Source of the DNA: an uncultured Duodenibacillus sp.
GTDB lineage: Bacteria > Pseudomonadota > Gammaproteobacteria > Burkholderiales > Burkholderiaceae_F
Length of the DNA: 64,000 nt
Assembly: GCA_944390745.1 (NCBI GenBank)
Contig: CALXQK010000015.1
Span: 1-64,000 of the forward strand
Direction: 5' to 3'
This document shows positions 8,752 through 17,855 of this stretch, one piece after another. How positions within the stretch are numbered: position 1 is the first letter of the stretch; each line of letters opens with the position of its first letter. Position numbers and translations under genes: made by a program. The notes below the pieces were generated by a model. The model was not told the origin of the DNA. It did not search any database and saw only the letters and a list, made by a program, of their open reading frames with translations.

Positions 8752-10310
8752 ATGAAGCGTCGTCAATTTCTTCAATCCGCCGCGGCGGCCGCCGTCGGCG
8801 TCTCCACGCTCGCCCGCGCGCAGGAAAAGCCCGGGACGCCGGCCGCCGCAGCGCAGCTTCAAGCCGACATTCTCATTGCCGGCGCGGGCTTCAGCGGTCT
8901 TTCGGCCGCCGTGACGGCCGCGCGCAGCGGCGCGCGGGTCATCGTTGTTGAAAAGCGCGCCTACGCCGGAGGCGACGGCATTCTCTCGGCGGGCATCATC
9001 GCCTCGGCGCACAGCGTCGAGCACGAGGCGCAGAAGTTCCAGGGCAAGGCCGATCCTGAGGCCTACTGGTCGCTTCTTGAGCGCGGCGTCTTTGACGAGC
9101 CGCTCTCCAAGGTGCGCGACAACATGCCGCTGTCACCCATCTATTCGGGCATCTTCAAGCACGATCCGCGCGTGCTGCGCCGCTCGGCGCAGACCTCGCC
9201 CGAGGTGGTCGCCTTCCTGAAGTCCTTCGGCGTGCGCTTTCAGCCGATCAACCCGCGCCAGCCCTTCCTGCTGCCGTCGGTTCCGGGCGCCATGCCCGCC
9301 TTTGCGCAGGCCATGCTCAAGGAACTTGAGCGCCTCAGGACGCCCGTCATGACGAACACGGCGATTGTCGATCTCATCACCGAGCCCGACCCGGACCCCG
9401 CCGCGTGCCGCGGCGCGGTTCGCGTGATGGGCGCCGTCTTCGAGCGGGACGGCAGGCGTCTGGAGGTGCGCGCCGGCGCCGTCATTCTCGCCACGGGAGG
9501 CTTTATCGACAACATGGCGCTGCTGCGCCGCTACAAGCGCTTCTGGGCCGACATTCCGAAGGGCTTTTCAGCCGTGGGCGAGGGCGTGCCCCCCCCCCGG
9601 GACACGACGGCGACGGCATCCGCATCGGACGGCTCGCGGGCGCGGCGCTCGAGGACATGGAGTCCATGCCCAAGCTCTTTGCCGCCCCCAGGCCCGGGCA
9701 GAAGAGCCCCTCGTGGATTCTCTTTGACACCGACACGGCCTATCTTGTGGACCGATACGGCCGGCGCCTCTGCAACGAGCACGCCTCGCGCTACGCGGGC
9801 TGCGCGCTTGAGTGCTTCCGGCAGAAGATCGACGGCGCCTTCGTCGTCTTTGACGAGGCGGTCTTCAGCGGCCCCAACCGCAGCCGCTGGGGCTATGAGG
9901 CGCGCCTCAAAAACGGCGGACTCTTCAAGGGCGAGACGATTGCCGAGGCCGCGCAGCGCGCGGGAGTCTCGCCCGAGGGCCTTGAAAAGACGCTGCAGAC
10001 GATCGCGCGCGACGCCGCAAGCGGCCGCGGCGACTCGCAGTTCGGGCGGCGCGACTCGCTTTTCAGGGCGCTCAAGGGCCCCTACTACGTCTCCACGCCG
10101 AGCTCAAAGGTTCGCTTCAAGACCGAGGGAGGCCTTGAGGTCAATCCCGACTTCAACGTGCTGCGGGCTGCCGACGACGCGCCGATTCCGGGGCTTTACG
10201 CCGCAGGCGCCGTCTGCGGCTCGATCTCCGCGCGCCTGTGCGACGTCATCGCCAGCGGCCTCATCGTCGGCAAGACGGCCGCAGCCGGCCTGCGCAAGGC
10301 CCGGTCCTGA
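8752..10310 (+). pseudogene. Tat-exported fumarate-reductase-like FAD flavoprotein, frameshifted at a C10 tract
   Basis: Two frames together make about 519 residues of a FAD_binding_2 protein. The N-terminus is a Tat signal (MKRRQFLQSAAAAAVG). The dinucleotide fold follows: GAGFSGLSAAVTAARSGARV, then VVEKRAYAGGDGILSAG. The C-terminus has GLYAAGAVCGSISARL. The frame breaks at ten C residues, 9589-9598: upstream reads ..AVGEGVPP, downstream resumes as GHDGDGIRIGRLAGAALEDM. One extra C, or two fewer, would restore a continuous protein. So the gene is either phase-variable by slippage, truly broken, or an assembly error. Relatives reduce fumarate, urocanate or other alkenes in the periplasm. The usual ..NRLGGNA active-site segment near the C-terminus is shortened here. 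It is the third gene of the operon, 42 bases after the YciI gene. Confidence 0.8.
9589..9598 (+). repeat. Homopolymer of ten C within the flavoprotein gene
   Basis: Run of ten C at which the reading frame changes. Tracts of this length slip readily in replication and are the classical basis of phase variation; they are also prone to sequencing error. Confidence 0.9.
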
Positions 10311-10358
10311 GAGCGGAGCGCCTTGCGGGCCGCGGCCCGCAGGCGGCCGCATCTGGAG

Positions 10359-10406
10359 AAATCAAGCGCAAAAGCCGCAAAAAGGGCTTGATTTTTCGCC
10401 TTTTTT
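10359..10406 (+). terminator. Rho-independent terminator after the flavoprotein operon
   Basis: AAATCAAGC (10359-10367) pairs with GCTTGATTT (10386-10394), followed by TT and a second run of six T. An 18-base perfect GC palindrome (TGCGGGCCG/CGGCCCGCA) lies just before it. Confidence 0.75.
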
Positions 10407-10536
10407 CATCGATAATCACGCCTTTCCGTTCGGCACGTGGCGTGCATACCTGGCGTAGGACCTCCCTCATGAAGGCGGCTTCGTAAGGCAGGCAGGGCGA
10501 CCGACAAAAACCTCGTTTTTCCGGAATTCAAAGAAA

Positions 10537-10794
10537 ATGAAACCCAACATTCATCCCGAGTACCGTCCCGTCGCCTTCGTCGACCTCTCGATCAACAAGA
10601 CCTTCATCATCCCGTCTGCCGTGCAGACACGTGAAACGGTTGAGATCGACGGCGTGACCTACCCGCTCTTCAAGCTCGATACGTCCTCTGAGAGCCACCC
10701 CTTCTACACCGGCGCCCAGACCCGCATCGTTGAAGCCGGCCGCGTGGAGAAGTTCCGCGCCAAGTACGCCCACGTCGCCAAGGCCAAGAAGTAA
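10537..10794 (+). CDS. rpmE2: 50S ribosomal protein L31 type B
   Basis: 85 residues beginning MKPNIHPEYRPVAFVD, with the type-B insertion typical of the YkgM/RpmE2 form. There is no cysteine at all, so it lacks the zinc-binding CxxC of type-A L31. In many bacteria this zinc-free copy replaces the zinc form when zinc is scarce and is Zur-regulated. I saw no clear Zur box upstream, so it may be the constitutive or only L31. It is monocistronic, flanked by terminators on both sides. The ribosome binding site is weak (AAAGAA). Confidence 0.95.
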   Translation: MKPNIHPEYRPVAFVDLSINKTFIIPSAVQTRETVEIDGVTYPLFKLDTSSESHPFYTGAQTRIVEAGRVEKFRAKYAHVAKAKK

Positions 10795-10857
10795 TCGGTC
10801 TGCGACTTCTGCGTCCTCGGGAGCGTCTGCACTCGATCCGGGCTGCGGACCCCGAAG

Positions 10858-10908
10858 AAAAAGGCAGTCATGCTGCAACGGAAATTGCCGCATCGACTGC
10901 CTTTTTTT
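10858..10908 (+). terminator. Rho-independent terminator after rpmE2
   Basis: AAGGCAGTC pairs with GACTGCCTT, with an inner ATGC/GCAT pairing, followed by TTTTTTT. Confidence 0.85.
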
Positions 10909-10935
10909 GCACCGTCGCCCGAGGGGCGGCGCGGC

Positions 10936-10941
10936 TAAAAT
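10936..10941 (+). promoter_or_regulatory. Probable -10 element (TAAAAT) of the glycosyltransferase gene
   Basis: GGCTAAAATC, the same form as at 58214-58219 before rpoZ. There is no recognisable -35; it lies 37 bases before the start codon. Confidence 0.4.
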
Positions 10942-10977
10942 CCCTCTTGCAGTCTCTTTTTTCCGGCAATCCCCGCG

Positions 10978-12708
10978 ATGCTCGATCTCAACCCGTCACC
11001 CGTGCGCGTATCCACCGAGGCCGCCCGCAAGCTGCCGCGACAGGTGCTGCTCGCGCTGCTCACCGTCTTCATTCTCACAGGACTCTTTACCCGGGACCTG
11101 TGGTCGGGCGACGAGTCGCGCATGCTCGCCGAGGTTCTGGCGATGCTCTCGCGCGATCCGGCAACGTGGCTCTTTCCTATGGCCTCGGGCGAGGTGATCA
11201 CCGAGCACGGGCCTCTGGCGGCCTGGCTTGCCGCCTTCTTCGTGGCCGTCACCCCGGACTTCATCTCGCAGATCTGGGCAATGCGGCTGACCGCTATCGT
11301 CTGGTTCGTCATCACCACCACCTCGATCTGGTACGCCACCTGGTTTCTGGCGCGCCGCCGCGAGGCGCAGCCCATTACCGAACCCTTCGGGCGCGAGGCG
11401 GCCTACCGCGAGTACGGGCGGCTGGTGGCCGATGCGGCCACGCTTTTTTTCGTCTCCATCTTCGGACTGGTGATCAAAAACCACGAGGCCACGATCGAGA
11501 CGGTTGAGCTTGCCTTCGGCGCGCTTGCCTATCTGGGCTGCACCTGGGCGCTCACGCGTCCGTACTGGGGCTCGGCCCTGGCCGGGGCGGCAAGCGGCGC
11601 GCTGATTCTGTCCTCAAACCTTCTTTCGGGCGTGGCGGTGCTCACGGGCAGCATTCTCACCTGCATCCTCGTGCACGGCATCGGGCGGCTTGATCGAAAG
11701 ATTCTCACGATGCTCGTGACGGCCTTTGCGGTGTTCTCGCTCTGGCCGCTGGCAAGCTATGTGTTCGCCGCCGAGGTTGCGGGCGACTACTTCAATCTCT
11801 GGGCGCAGACCCAGGCCGACATCTTCGGTCTCATCAATTTCAGCGAGCTCGGATGGCTCGCCAAGCACTTCATCTGGTACCTGTGCCCGACCTGGCCCTT
11901 TGCGTTCTGGGCCGTGTGGGTGTGGCGCCGCTCGCTGTCGGTGACGCAGATCGCCATGCCGCTGTCGTTTTGCGCGGCCTGGGTGCTGGGCTTCATTCTG
12001 TCGGATCAGATCAGCGCCGAGACGCTTCTGTGCGTCATCATCGCGCCGCTGTCGACGCTTGCGGCCTTCGGCCTGATGTCCACGCGCGACGAGTCGCGCA
12101 GCATGCTCGAGTGGTTTGCCCTTGCGGTCTTCACCCTGGCGCTCGTTGGGGTCTGGGTCTACTGGGCGGCCTGGACGCTCGGCTGGCCGCCCAAGATGCA
12201 CTACTCGATCCTGCGGCTTGTGGCCGACGAACAGCAGGCGCACGCCTCGTGGTACGGCGTGCTTGCCGCGCTGGCCGTGCTCGTGCTCTGGTGCGTGATG
12301 CTCGGACGGCGCATCTGCAGGAGATCGACTGCGTTCTGGAGCGGCCCCTGGCTGTCCGCAGCCGGCCTCACCGTGCTGTGGATCACGATGATCGGGCTCT
12401 GGGAGCCCGCCATCGACAGCAACCGGACCTACCGAAACATCGCCCAGGAGGTGAAGAACGCCGCCGTCGCCCTGCACTACATCCCGGGCGCGGACTGTCT
12501 GCAGAGCACCGAGCTCAACCTTTCCGAGCGCAGCGCCATCAGCTGGCACTCGGGGCTGACGATCATCCACACGCCCAACCCCGTGTGCCGCTTCTACATT
12601 GACAAATACTCGGTCGACGATGAGGAGACGGCCGCCGACGCGAGCGCCGTCGACATTGAATCCTTCCGGCCGCGCTCAAAGACGCGCTACCGGGTGGGCG
12701 CCTACTAG
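10978..12708 (+). CDS. ArnT-like integral membrane glycosyltransferase (GT-C fold)
   Basis: 576 residues with about 12 hydrophobic segments, as in the ArnT/PMT (GT39/GT83) family. These enzymes transfer a sugar from a polyprenyl-phosphate donor to lipid A, protein or glycan on the periplasmic face. The first periplasmic loop carries the signature acidic motif: LWSGDESRMLAEVLAML, equivalent to the D-E-x-R/Y motif of ArnT. A soluble tail of about 100 residues with NRTYRNIAQEVKN follows the last membrane span. It appears to stand alone, between the rpmE2 terminator and a convergent yigZ. The acceptor and sugar cannot be told; no arn genes are nearby, so a true 4-amino-arabinose transferase is not supported. 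Confidence 0.75.
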   Translation: MLDLNPSPVRVSTEAARKLPRQVLLALLTVFILTGLFTRDLWSGDESRMLAEVLAMLSRDPATWLFPMASGEVITEHGPLAAWLAAFFVAVTPDFISQIWAMRLTAIVWFVITTTSIWYATWFLARRREAQPITEPFGREAAYREYGRLVADAATLFFVSIFGLVIKNHEATIETVELAFGALAYLGCTWALTRPYWGSALAGAASGALILSSNLLSGVAVLTGSILTCILVHGIGRLDRKILTMLVTAFAVFSLWPLASYVFAAEVAGDYFNLWAQTQADIFGLINFSELGWLAKHFIWYLCPTWPFAFWAVWVWRRSLSVTQIAMPLSFCAAWVLGFILSDQISAETLLCVIIAPLSTLAAFGLMSTRDESRSMLEWFALAVFTLALVGVWVYWAAWTLGWPPKMHYSILRLVADEQQAHASWYGVLAALAVLVLWCVMLGRRICRRSTAFWSGPWLSAAGLTVLWITMIGLWEPAIDSNRTYRNIAQEVKNAAVALHYIPGADCLQSTELNLSERSAISWHSGLTIIHTPNPVCRFYIDKYSVDDEETAADASAVDIESFRPRSKTRYRVGAY

Positions 12709-12732
12709 GGCGGCCGCCGCACGAAGAGCGCC

Positions 12733-13368
12733 TCAGGCCTTCGCCTGCAGCCGCGCCACCCGCACGCGGCCCGCGCAGACCTCGGTGACGGCGCGCTCCT
12801 GCGCCTGCCAGTCGTCAAGGGCCGTGTCGACCAGAAGCGTGACGTCGCCCTCAAAGCGCCGCTCGAGAATTCGCCCGCCAAGGCGCTCGAGAATTCTCAG
12901 GACATGGGGCGTGAAGCGGTGCTCAAAGACGATCTCCATCACCGCCGAGGGACGCTTTTCCCGCACGGGAAGCGTCTCGAGACCAAGCTTCACCAGGCCC
13001 TGGTAGGCCCGCACCAGCCCGCCCGTTCCGAGCAGCGTGCCGCCGAAGTAGCGCGTCACCACTGCGGCAATCTCTCCCACGCCGCAGTGCAGCAGCACGG
13101 TGAGCATGGGGCGTCCGGCCGTCCCCTTGGGCTCGCCGTCGTCGCTTGCGCCGATGTGCGCGGTCGTGCCCGGGCGGCCGGCCTGAAACGCCCAGCAGTT
13201 GTGCGTGGCGTGGGCGTGCTCGGCGCGGATTTTCTCCAGAAAGGCATAGGCCGCCTCCAGGCTGTCGCAGTGCGCCATCGAGACGATGAAGCGCGAGCCG
13301 CGGATCACCTCCTCGCGGCGGTGCATCTCGCCTGCGGCGAGGTCCGGTACGCGATAGCTCTCCGTCAC
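12733..13368 (-). CDS. yigZ: YigZ / IMPACT family protein (UPF0029)
   Basis: 211 residues. N-terminal IMPACT domain: the family blocks SRFIVSMAHCDS, THNCWAFQAG, DDGEPKGTAGRPML and VTRYFGGTLLGTGGLVRAY are all visible. A smaller ferredoxin-like C-terminal DUF1949 domain follows (residues about 140-205). In eukaryotes the family modulates GCN2; in bacteria the role is not settled, with links to translation and RNA binding. The start is GTG 13368, whose GTGA overlaps the stop of the upstream transporter gene, indicating translational coupling. Confidence 0.9.
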   Translation of the reverse strand: MTESYRVPDLAAGEMHRREEVIRGSRFIVSMAHCDSLEAAYAFLEKIRAEHAHATHNCWAFQAGRPGTTAHIGASDDGEPKGTAGRPMLTVLLHCGVGEIAAVVTRYFGGTLLGTGGLVRAYQGLVKLGLETLPVREKRPSAVMEIVFEHRFTPHVLRILERLGGRILERRFEGDVTLLVDTALDDWQAQERAVTEVCAGRVRVARLQAKA

Positions 13369-14597
13369 AGCGGATCTCCGCTTTCTCGCCGCGGGGCTTC
13401 TTCAAACCCGGTCTTGAAGAGCGGCGAGCCGGTCTTGATCCACACGACGATCATGATTGCCAGACTCGTGAGCACAAGCGCCGAGCTCACGTAGTGAAGC
13501 GCGCCGAACCCCAGGGACTCCGAGACGCGGCTGCCGATGAAGGCTCCGCCGCCGATGCCGATGTTGAAGATCCCTGAGTAGAGGCTCGTGGCGACGTCGG
13601 CCGCATCGGGCGCGGCCGACAGCAGCTGCGTCTGAAAGGCCAGGCACATGATCGTCATCGCCGCGCCCCAGACGAAGACGAGCGCCGAAAGAACGGGAAT
13701 GCTGCCCGCCGCAGCGCCCACGGCAAGGTGGCAAAGCGCCATGACGGCAATCGGAACCAGCATGCCGAACGAACGGCTGCGGTCCACGACCCGCGAGCCG
13801 ATCACCGCGCCGGCAATGCCCGCCAGGCCGAAGACAAAGAGCATGTCGACGATGCTCTCCTCCGAAAGCCCGCCGACCGAGGCGAGAAACGGGCTGATGT
13901 AGGAGTAGATCGTGAACTGCCCGAGCACCGTGATCATCGTGAGCGCATAGAGCTCGAGCAGCGCCGGGCGCCTCAGAATCACCGGCAGGCTCGCAAGCGA
14001 CCCCGCGCGCGTGCTCTCAATGGCCGGAAGCGTGAAGTAGATGAGAACGAGAATGCCCGCCGCCGCCAGGCCGATGACCGCAAAGGCCGTCTGCCAGCCG
14101 ACGAGGTGCCCGAGGTGCGTGCCGATCGGCACGCCCAGAACCGTGGCCACGATCGTGCCGCCCATGACGATTGCCAGTCCCAGGGCGCGTCTGCCGTAGG
14201 GCGCCACGCGCGCGGCCAGGGGCGTCATGATCGACCAGAAGATCGAGTGCGTGAGCGCCACGCCGATGCGCGCAGCCAGAAGCGTCTCGAAGCTCTCGAC
14301 CCAGAGCACCACCACGTGGCACAGGGCAAAGACAGCCAGAAGAACCAGCAGGAGCTTTCTTCGTTCAAGCCTTGCGGTGAGAATGGTGAGCGGCAGCGAC
14401 ATCACGGCCACCACGAACGCATAGCCCGTGATGATGAGCCCCGTAAAGGGAACGCTCTCATCGAGGCTTCGGGCGATGTCGGGGAGAAGCCCGACGGGAA
14501 GGAATTCCGAGGTGTTGAACACAAAGGCCGCAAAGGCCAGCCCGATGATGGGAAGCCAGGCGCGGGGCCCGAATTTGGTCAGCTGCGGAGTGCGCAT
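13365..14597 (-). CDS. MFS sugar/drug efflux transporter (SotB-like)
   Basis: 410 residues from ATG 14597 (an in-frame GTG nine codons upstream is an alternative). Twelve membrane segments of the DHA1 type. It aligns closely by eye with E. coli SotB: AAFVFNTSEFLPVGLLPDIA, VMSLPLTILTARLERRKLLL, RIGVALTHSIFWSI, and near the end DVATSLYSGIFNIGIGGGAFIG. SotB exports arabinose, IPTG and related sugars by proton antiport at the inner membrane. It is followed by yigZ with a 4-base overlap. The substrate here is inferred from family only. Confidence 0.88.
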   Translation of the reverse strand: MRTPQLTKFGPRAWLPIIGLAFAAFVFNTSEFLPVGLLPDIARSLDESVPFTGLIITGYAFVVAVMSLPLTILTARLERRKLLLVLLAVFALCHVVVLWVESFETLLAARIGVALTHSIFWSIMTPLAARVAPYGRRALGLAIVMGGTIVATVLGVPIGTHLGHLVGWQTAFAVIGLAAAGILVLIYFTLPAIESTRAGSLASLPVILRRPALLELYALTMITVLGQFTIYSYISPFLASVGGLSEESIVDMLFVFGLAGIAGAVIGSRVVDRSRSFGMLVPIAVMALCHLAVGAAAGSIPVLSALVFVWGAAMTIMCLAFQTQLLSAAPDAADVATSLYSGIFNIGIGGGAFIGSRVSESLGFGALHYVSSALVLTSLAIMIVVWIKTGSPLFKTGFEEAPRRESGDPL

Positions 14598-14821
14598 TGG
14601 TAAGCTCGCGGAAAAAAAGCGCACAGGGAAAACCCTTCTCCCGGTGCGCAGGCGCGAATGCTATCACAGCGCGGGGCCGCCCAAGGGCCGCGCCCGGCGA
14701 TTCTTTTTCAAGACGCCGCGGCGCCCTCCAGCGGCCCTGCGGCTGCAGGCGAGCGTCTTCGGCTGTCTGCTGCCTGCCGGCCAGATGGCAGGAAAGTGTT
14801 AGATGACTGCGCATTTACAAG

Positions 14822-14827
14822 TAAAAT
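14822..14827 (+). promoter_or_regulatory. Possible -10 element of the AlbA_2/ATPase gene
   Basis: GTAAAATAG, 54 bases before the start codon, in a locally AT-rich stretch. The -35 candidate GTTAGA with an 18-base spacer is poor. Confidence 0.35.
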
Positions 14828-14880
14828 AGCAGGCAGCCAGACAACAACCAAACATTCAGCTGGCAGGCTGCGAGGTTTCC

Positions 14881-16359
14881 ATGCCGGAATTCAATGAAAA
14901 AACAGTCGTCAAGGCCATTCGCCGCATGCGCAGTCTCGGCGTCGACGCCCAGCGATGGGAGGTCAGGGAAGCTGTGCAGGAAGTTCCCAAGGATCTGCAG
15001 GAGACGATCTCAGCCTTTTCCAACATGCACGGCGGCACCATCATCCTGGGCTTGTCGGAAAAAAACGGCTTCAAGCCGGCTGACGGCTTCAATGCGGACA
15101 GGATATGCGCCCAAATGCAGGCAATCGGCACATCCATGACGCCGGTTGTCTGCATGGAGATCGAGAAGATGCGCTTTGAGGGGCGGCTGCTGGTCGCGGC
15201 CCAAGTCCCGGAGATGCCCAGGCGCATGAAGCCGTGCTACATCTCCAGGCGGGGAATGTATGACGGCGCCTTCGTTCGTTATGGCGATGGCAATCGCCAT
15301 TTGACAGCCTACGAAACAGATCGCCTTGCTGAATCCCAGAACCAGCCGCAGTTTGACATCGAACCGGTTGAGAGGGCCTCAATCGACGATCTAGATGCCG
15401 ACACTGTCGAAGGAATTGCCGCACGAGCCAGAGAATTGTTTCCGCGCGTCTTCGGCAGGCTTTCCAACGAAACAATTTTGATTCAGCTCGGCGTCCTGAC
15501 CCGCGTCAACAATCGAATTTGTCCGACGATAGCCGGGCTGCTCGCTGCCGGAACGTTTCCTCAAAAGTACTTTCCCCGTCTCGAAATTGTTTTTTCCGCA
15601 TATCCAGGCATCGACAAGGTCGAATCAGCAGCAGGGCAGCCTCGGTATTTGGATTCGAAGGAAATCATCGGCTCCATCCCGGAGATGCTCCTTGAAGCGC
15701 TTGCCCTTGTCGAGCAGCGCATGAATGCCGGCGCGGTCATTGACGGCGGCTTGCGAAAAGACATTCCGGACTATCCGATTGAGGCAGTCAGGGAGGCCGT
15801 TGCCAATGCTCTCCAGCACAGAGACTATTCTCCTGAAGGACGGGGCTCTCAAGTTCAAGTCAACATGTATGCGGATCGCCTGGAAATTATCAGTCCAGGC
15901 GGTCTGTACGGCTCCGCAGCTGTAGAAAATCTCGGCAAGGACGGAATCTCATCGACGCGAAATGAGCATCTTTCACGCCTGCTCTCTTATACGCCCTTCG
16001 AATCAGGATTTACCGTCGAAAACAGGGGAGCCGGCTTTACGGCGATCGAAGCTGCGCTGGCGAAATCCCAGATGCCGCCGCCGGTGGTCAAGGATGCCGT
16101 TTCCTATTTCATCTTGACGTTCAGCAAGCGCAGGCGCACAAGCGACGAAGCGGTTGGCAAGGCATGGGAGAACATTGACGAAGCCATCCTCGAGGCCTTG
16201 ATCGATCACTGCAGCTTGTCCGTGAAGGACTTGATGAAAATGTCCGGGCTTTCTCGCTCGACAATTGGAAATCACGTCAGAAAGCTGGCGGCAGACAAAA
16301 AGCTGGAGCCGACTGAACCGAAGGGAAGCCCAAGGCAGCGCTATCGCCTGTGCGCATGA
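14881..16359 (+). CDS. AlbA_2-domain ATP-binding putative transcriptional regulator
   Basis: 492 residues. N-terminal AlbA_2/Schlafen-like domain (residues about 20-130: WEVREAVQEVPKDLQETISAFSNMHGGTIILGLSE). A HATPase_c_4 ATP-binding domain follows (about 290-420: DIPDYPIEAVREAVANALQHRDYS with the conserved N-A-x-x-H-R-D-Y, then RLEIISPGGL and the RN..L...L region). A C-terminal winged helix ends it (SLSVKDLMKMSGLSRSTIGNHVRKL). Such proteins are common in gut bacteria and mobile or accessory regions; their targets are mostly unknown. Codon use is visibly less GC-rich than the neighbours. It sits between sotB and ftsA, convergent with ftsA, in the position normally held by ftsZ. I regard it as acquired. 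Confidence 0.85.
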   Translation: MPEFNEKTVVKAIRRMRSLGVDAQRWEVREAVQEVPKDLQETISAFSNMHGGTIILGLSEKNGFKPADGFNADRICAQMQAIGTSMTPVVCMEIEKMRFEGRLLVAAQVPEMPRRMKPCYISRRGMYDGAFVRYGDGNRHLTAYETDRLAESQNQPQFDIEPVERASIDDLDADTVEGIAARARELFPRVFGRLSNETILIQLGVLTRVNNRICPTIAGLLAAGTFPQKYFPRLEIVFSAYPGIDKVESAAGQPRYLDSKEIIGSIPEMLLEALALVEQRMNAGAVIDGGLRKDIPDYPIEAVREAVANALQHRDYSPEGRGSQVQVNMYADRLEIISPGGLYGSAAVENLGKDGISSTRNEHLSRLLSYTPFESGFTVENRGAGFTAIEAALAKSQMPPPVVKDAVSYFILTFSKRRRTSDEAVGKAWENIDEAILEALIDHCSLSVKDLMKMSGLSRSTIGNHVRKLAADKKLEPTEPKGSPRQRYRLCA

Positions 16360-16442
16360 GGGCCTTGCGCGCAGGCGCGAATGCCGCGGAAGCGCCTCCC
16401 TGCATCCTGCCCAGGCGCCCCTCCCCGTTTTTTCTTGCGCCC

Positions 16443-17705
16443 CTAGCCTGAAAAGTCGCCGAAGAGGATGCGGCGCACGACGCCGAAAAACCCGTCGAAG
16501 CGCCCGGTCTTGTGCTTGGCGCTGCCCGACATGCGGCGCCGCCGCATGGTTTCAAGCAGCACGCCCACGACGGTCGAGTCCTCGGGGCTCACCAGTCCCA
16601 GGGCGCTGCCCTTTTGCATGGGCGGCACGCCCACGCGAACCGGCAGTCCCAGCACCTGCTGCGCGAGCTTGTCAAAGCCCGGCATGCGCGAGACGCCGCC
16701 CGTGATCACAATGCCTGCGGCAGCCTTCTGCAGCCAGTGGTCGGGATTGAGAAAGTAGCGCGCCGTCATGCGCAGAATCTCCTCGCTGCGCGCCTCGATG
16801 ATGTTGACGAGGTCGGCCGTCATCACCATCTCCTCGGTCTGGGTCGTCTCGCGAATGTAGCGGATGCGCTCGTGCGCGTCCTCGGGCCGCATGCCCGCGT
16901 GCCCGTAGGCGAGCTTGATGTCCTCGGCATCGGAAAGCGAGCACCCCAGCCCCGCGGCAATGTCCCGGGTGATGATTTCGCCCCCGGTCTGCGCCACGCC
17001 CGTAAAGGCGATATGCCCGTTCTCGTAGCAGGCCGCGTCCACGGTTCCGGCGCCGATGTCAAGAACAATCACGCCGAGCTCGCGCTCGGTCTGCGTCACG
17101 GCGCCCGCGGCGCTTGCCCAGGGCTGCAGCACGAGGCCCTCAATGTCGAGACTCGCGCGGCGGATGCACTTGACGAGATTGACGACGACGCTGTCCGAGC
17201 CGATGGCCAGGTGCGCGTGCGCCTTGAGCACGCTTGCGGCCATGCCGATGGGATCCTGGATCATGGCGTCGTCGTTGTCGAGCGTAAAGCCCTTGATGAC
17301 GTGCGAAACCACGCGGTCATCCGGCCCCCAGGCGTCGGTCTTGGGATCAAAGGCCATGGCTAGCCGCGCGGCGCGCTTGACGGAGGCCGCGTCGGCCTCG
17401 GCCCTGGGCAGCACGAGCTGCCCGACCTTGTTGATGCTGTGCAGATGCTTGCCGGTGAGCGCGGCCGACACGGTCGTAATCTTGCGCTCGCTCGTGGCCT
17501 CGGCCTCGGCGACGGCCGCGCGGATCGACTCGACGGCAAGCTCGACGTCCTGGACGCTGCCGGCATGAATGCCCTCGGCGCCCACCTTGCCGAAGCCGAG
17601 CACGGCAAGCTCGCCCCCCGGCCCCGCCTCGCCCACGGCCACTGAAATCTTGCTCGTGCCGATGTCCAGAGCAGCAATCGTCGAATTGAGCTGAGCGCCT
17701 TCCAT
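16443..17705 (-). CDS. ftsA: Cell division protein FtsA
   Basis: 420 residues from ATG 17705 (same length as E. coli FtsA); the upstream in-frame start would add an unrelated leader. Actin-fold ATPase that tethers FtsZ to the membrane and recruits later divisome proteins. Visible: phosphate-1 motif ALDIGTSKISVAVGE, the SHS2 1C domain (ITTVSAALTGKHLHSIN), phosphate-2 VLDIGAGTVDAACYENGHI, the adenosine motif GIVITGGVSRMPG, and the C-terminal amphipathic membrane helix (FDGFFGVVRRILFGDFSG). It is the last gene of the cluster here: no ftsZ follows. 150 bases separate it from ftsQ. Confidence 0.96.
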   Translation of the reverse strand: MEGAQLNSTIAALDIGTSKISVAVGEAGPGGELAVLGFGKVGAEGIHAGSVQDVELAVESIRAAVAEAEATSERKITTVSAALTGKHLHSINKVGQLVLPRAEADAASVKRAARLAMAFDPKTDAWGPDDRVVSHVIKGFTLDNDDAMIQDPIGMAASVLKAHAHLAIGSDSVVVNLVKCIRRASLDIEGLVLQPWASAAGAVTQTERELGVIVLDIGAGTVDAACYENGHIAFTGVAQTGGEIITRDIAAGLGCSLSDAEDIKLAYGHAGMRPEDAHERIRYIRETTQTEEMVMTADLVNIIEARSEEILRMTARYFLNPDHWLQKAAAGIVITGGVSRMPGFDKLAQQVLGLPVRVGVPPMQKGSALGLVSPEDSTVVGVLLETMRRRRMSGSAKHKTGRFDGFFGVVRRILFGDFSG

Positions 17706-17855
17706 GCGTATTCCTGGTGTTCGAAAAAAGATGTTCCCTGCCGCAGACATGAGCCGGGCCCCGAGCGCAGTTGTCCGGCCCGGGCGCAGACTCCCTATCT
17801 TAGGGCAAATTCCCGCCGCAGGGCGCCGGACGGCAGCCCCGGCCCTGCGAACCGG

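Noticed and set aside
9600-10458. Arg/Ser/Pro-rich continuation of the flavoprotein's first frame past the C-tract
   Set aside because: It is out of frame with the conserved C-terminal half and has the composition of a shifted frame.
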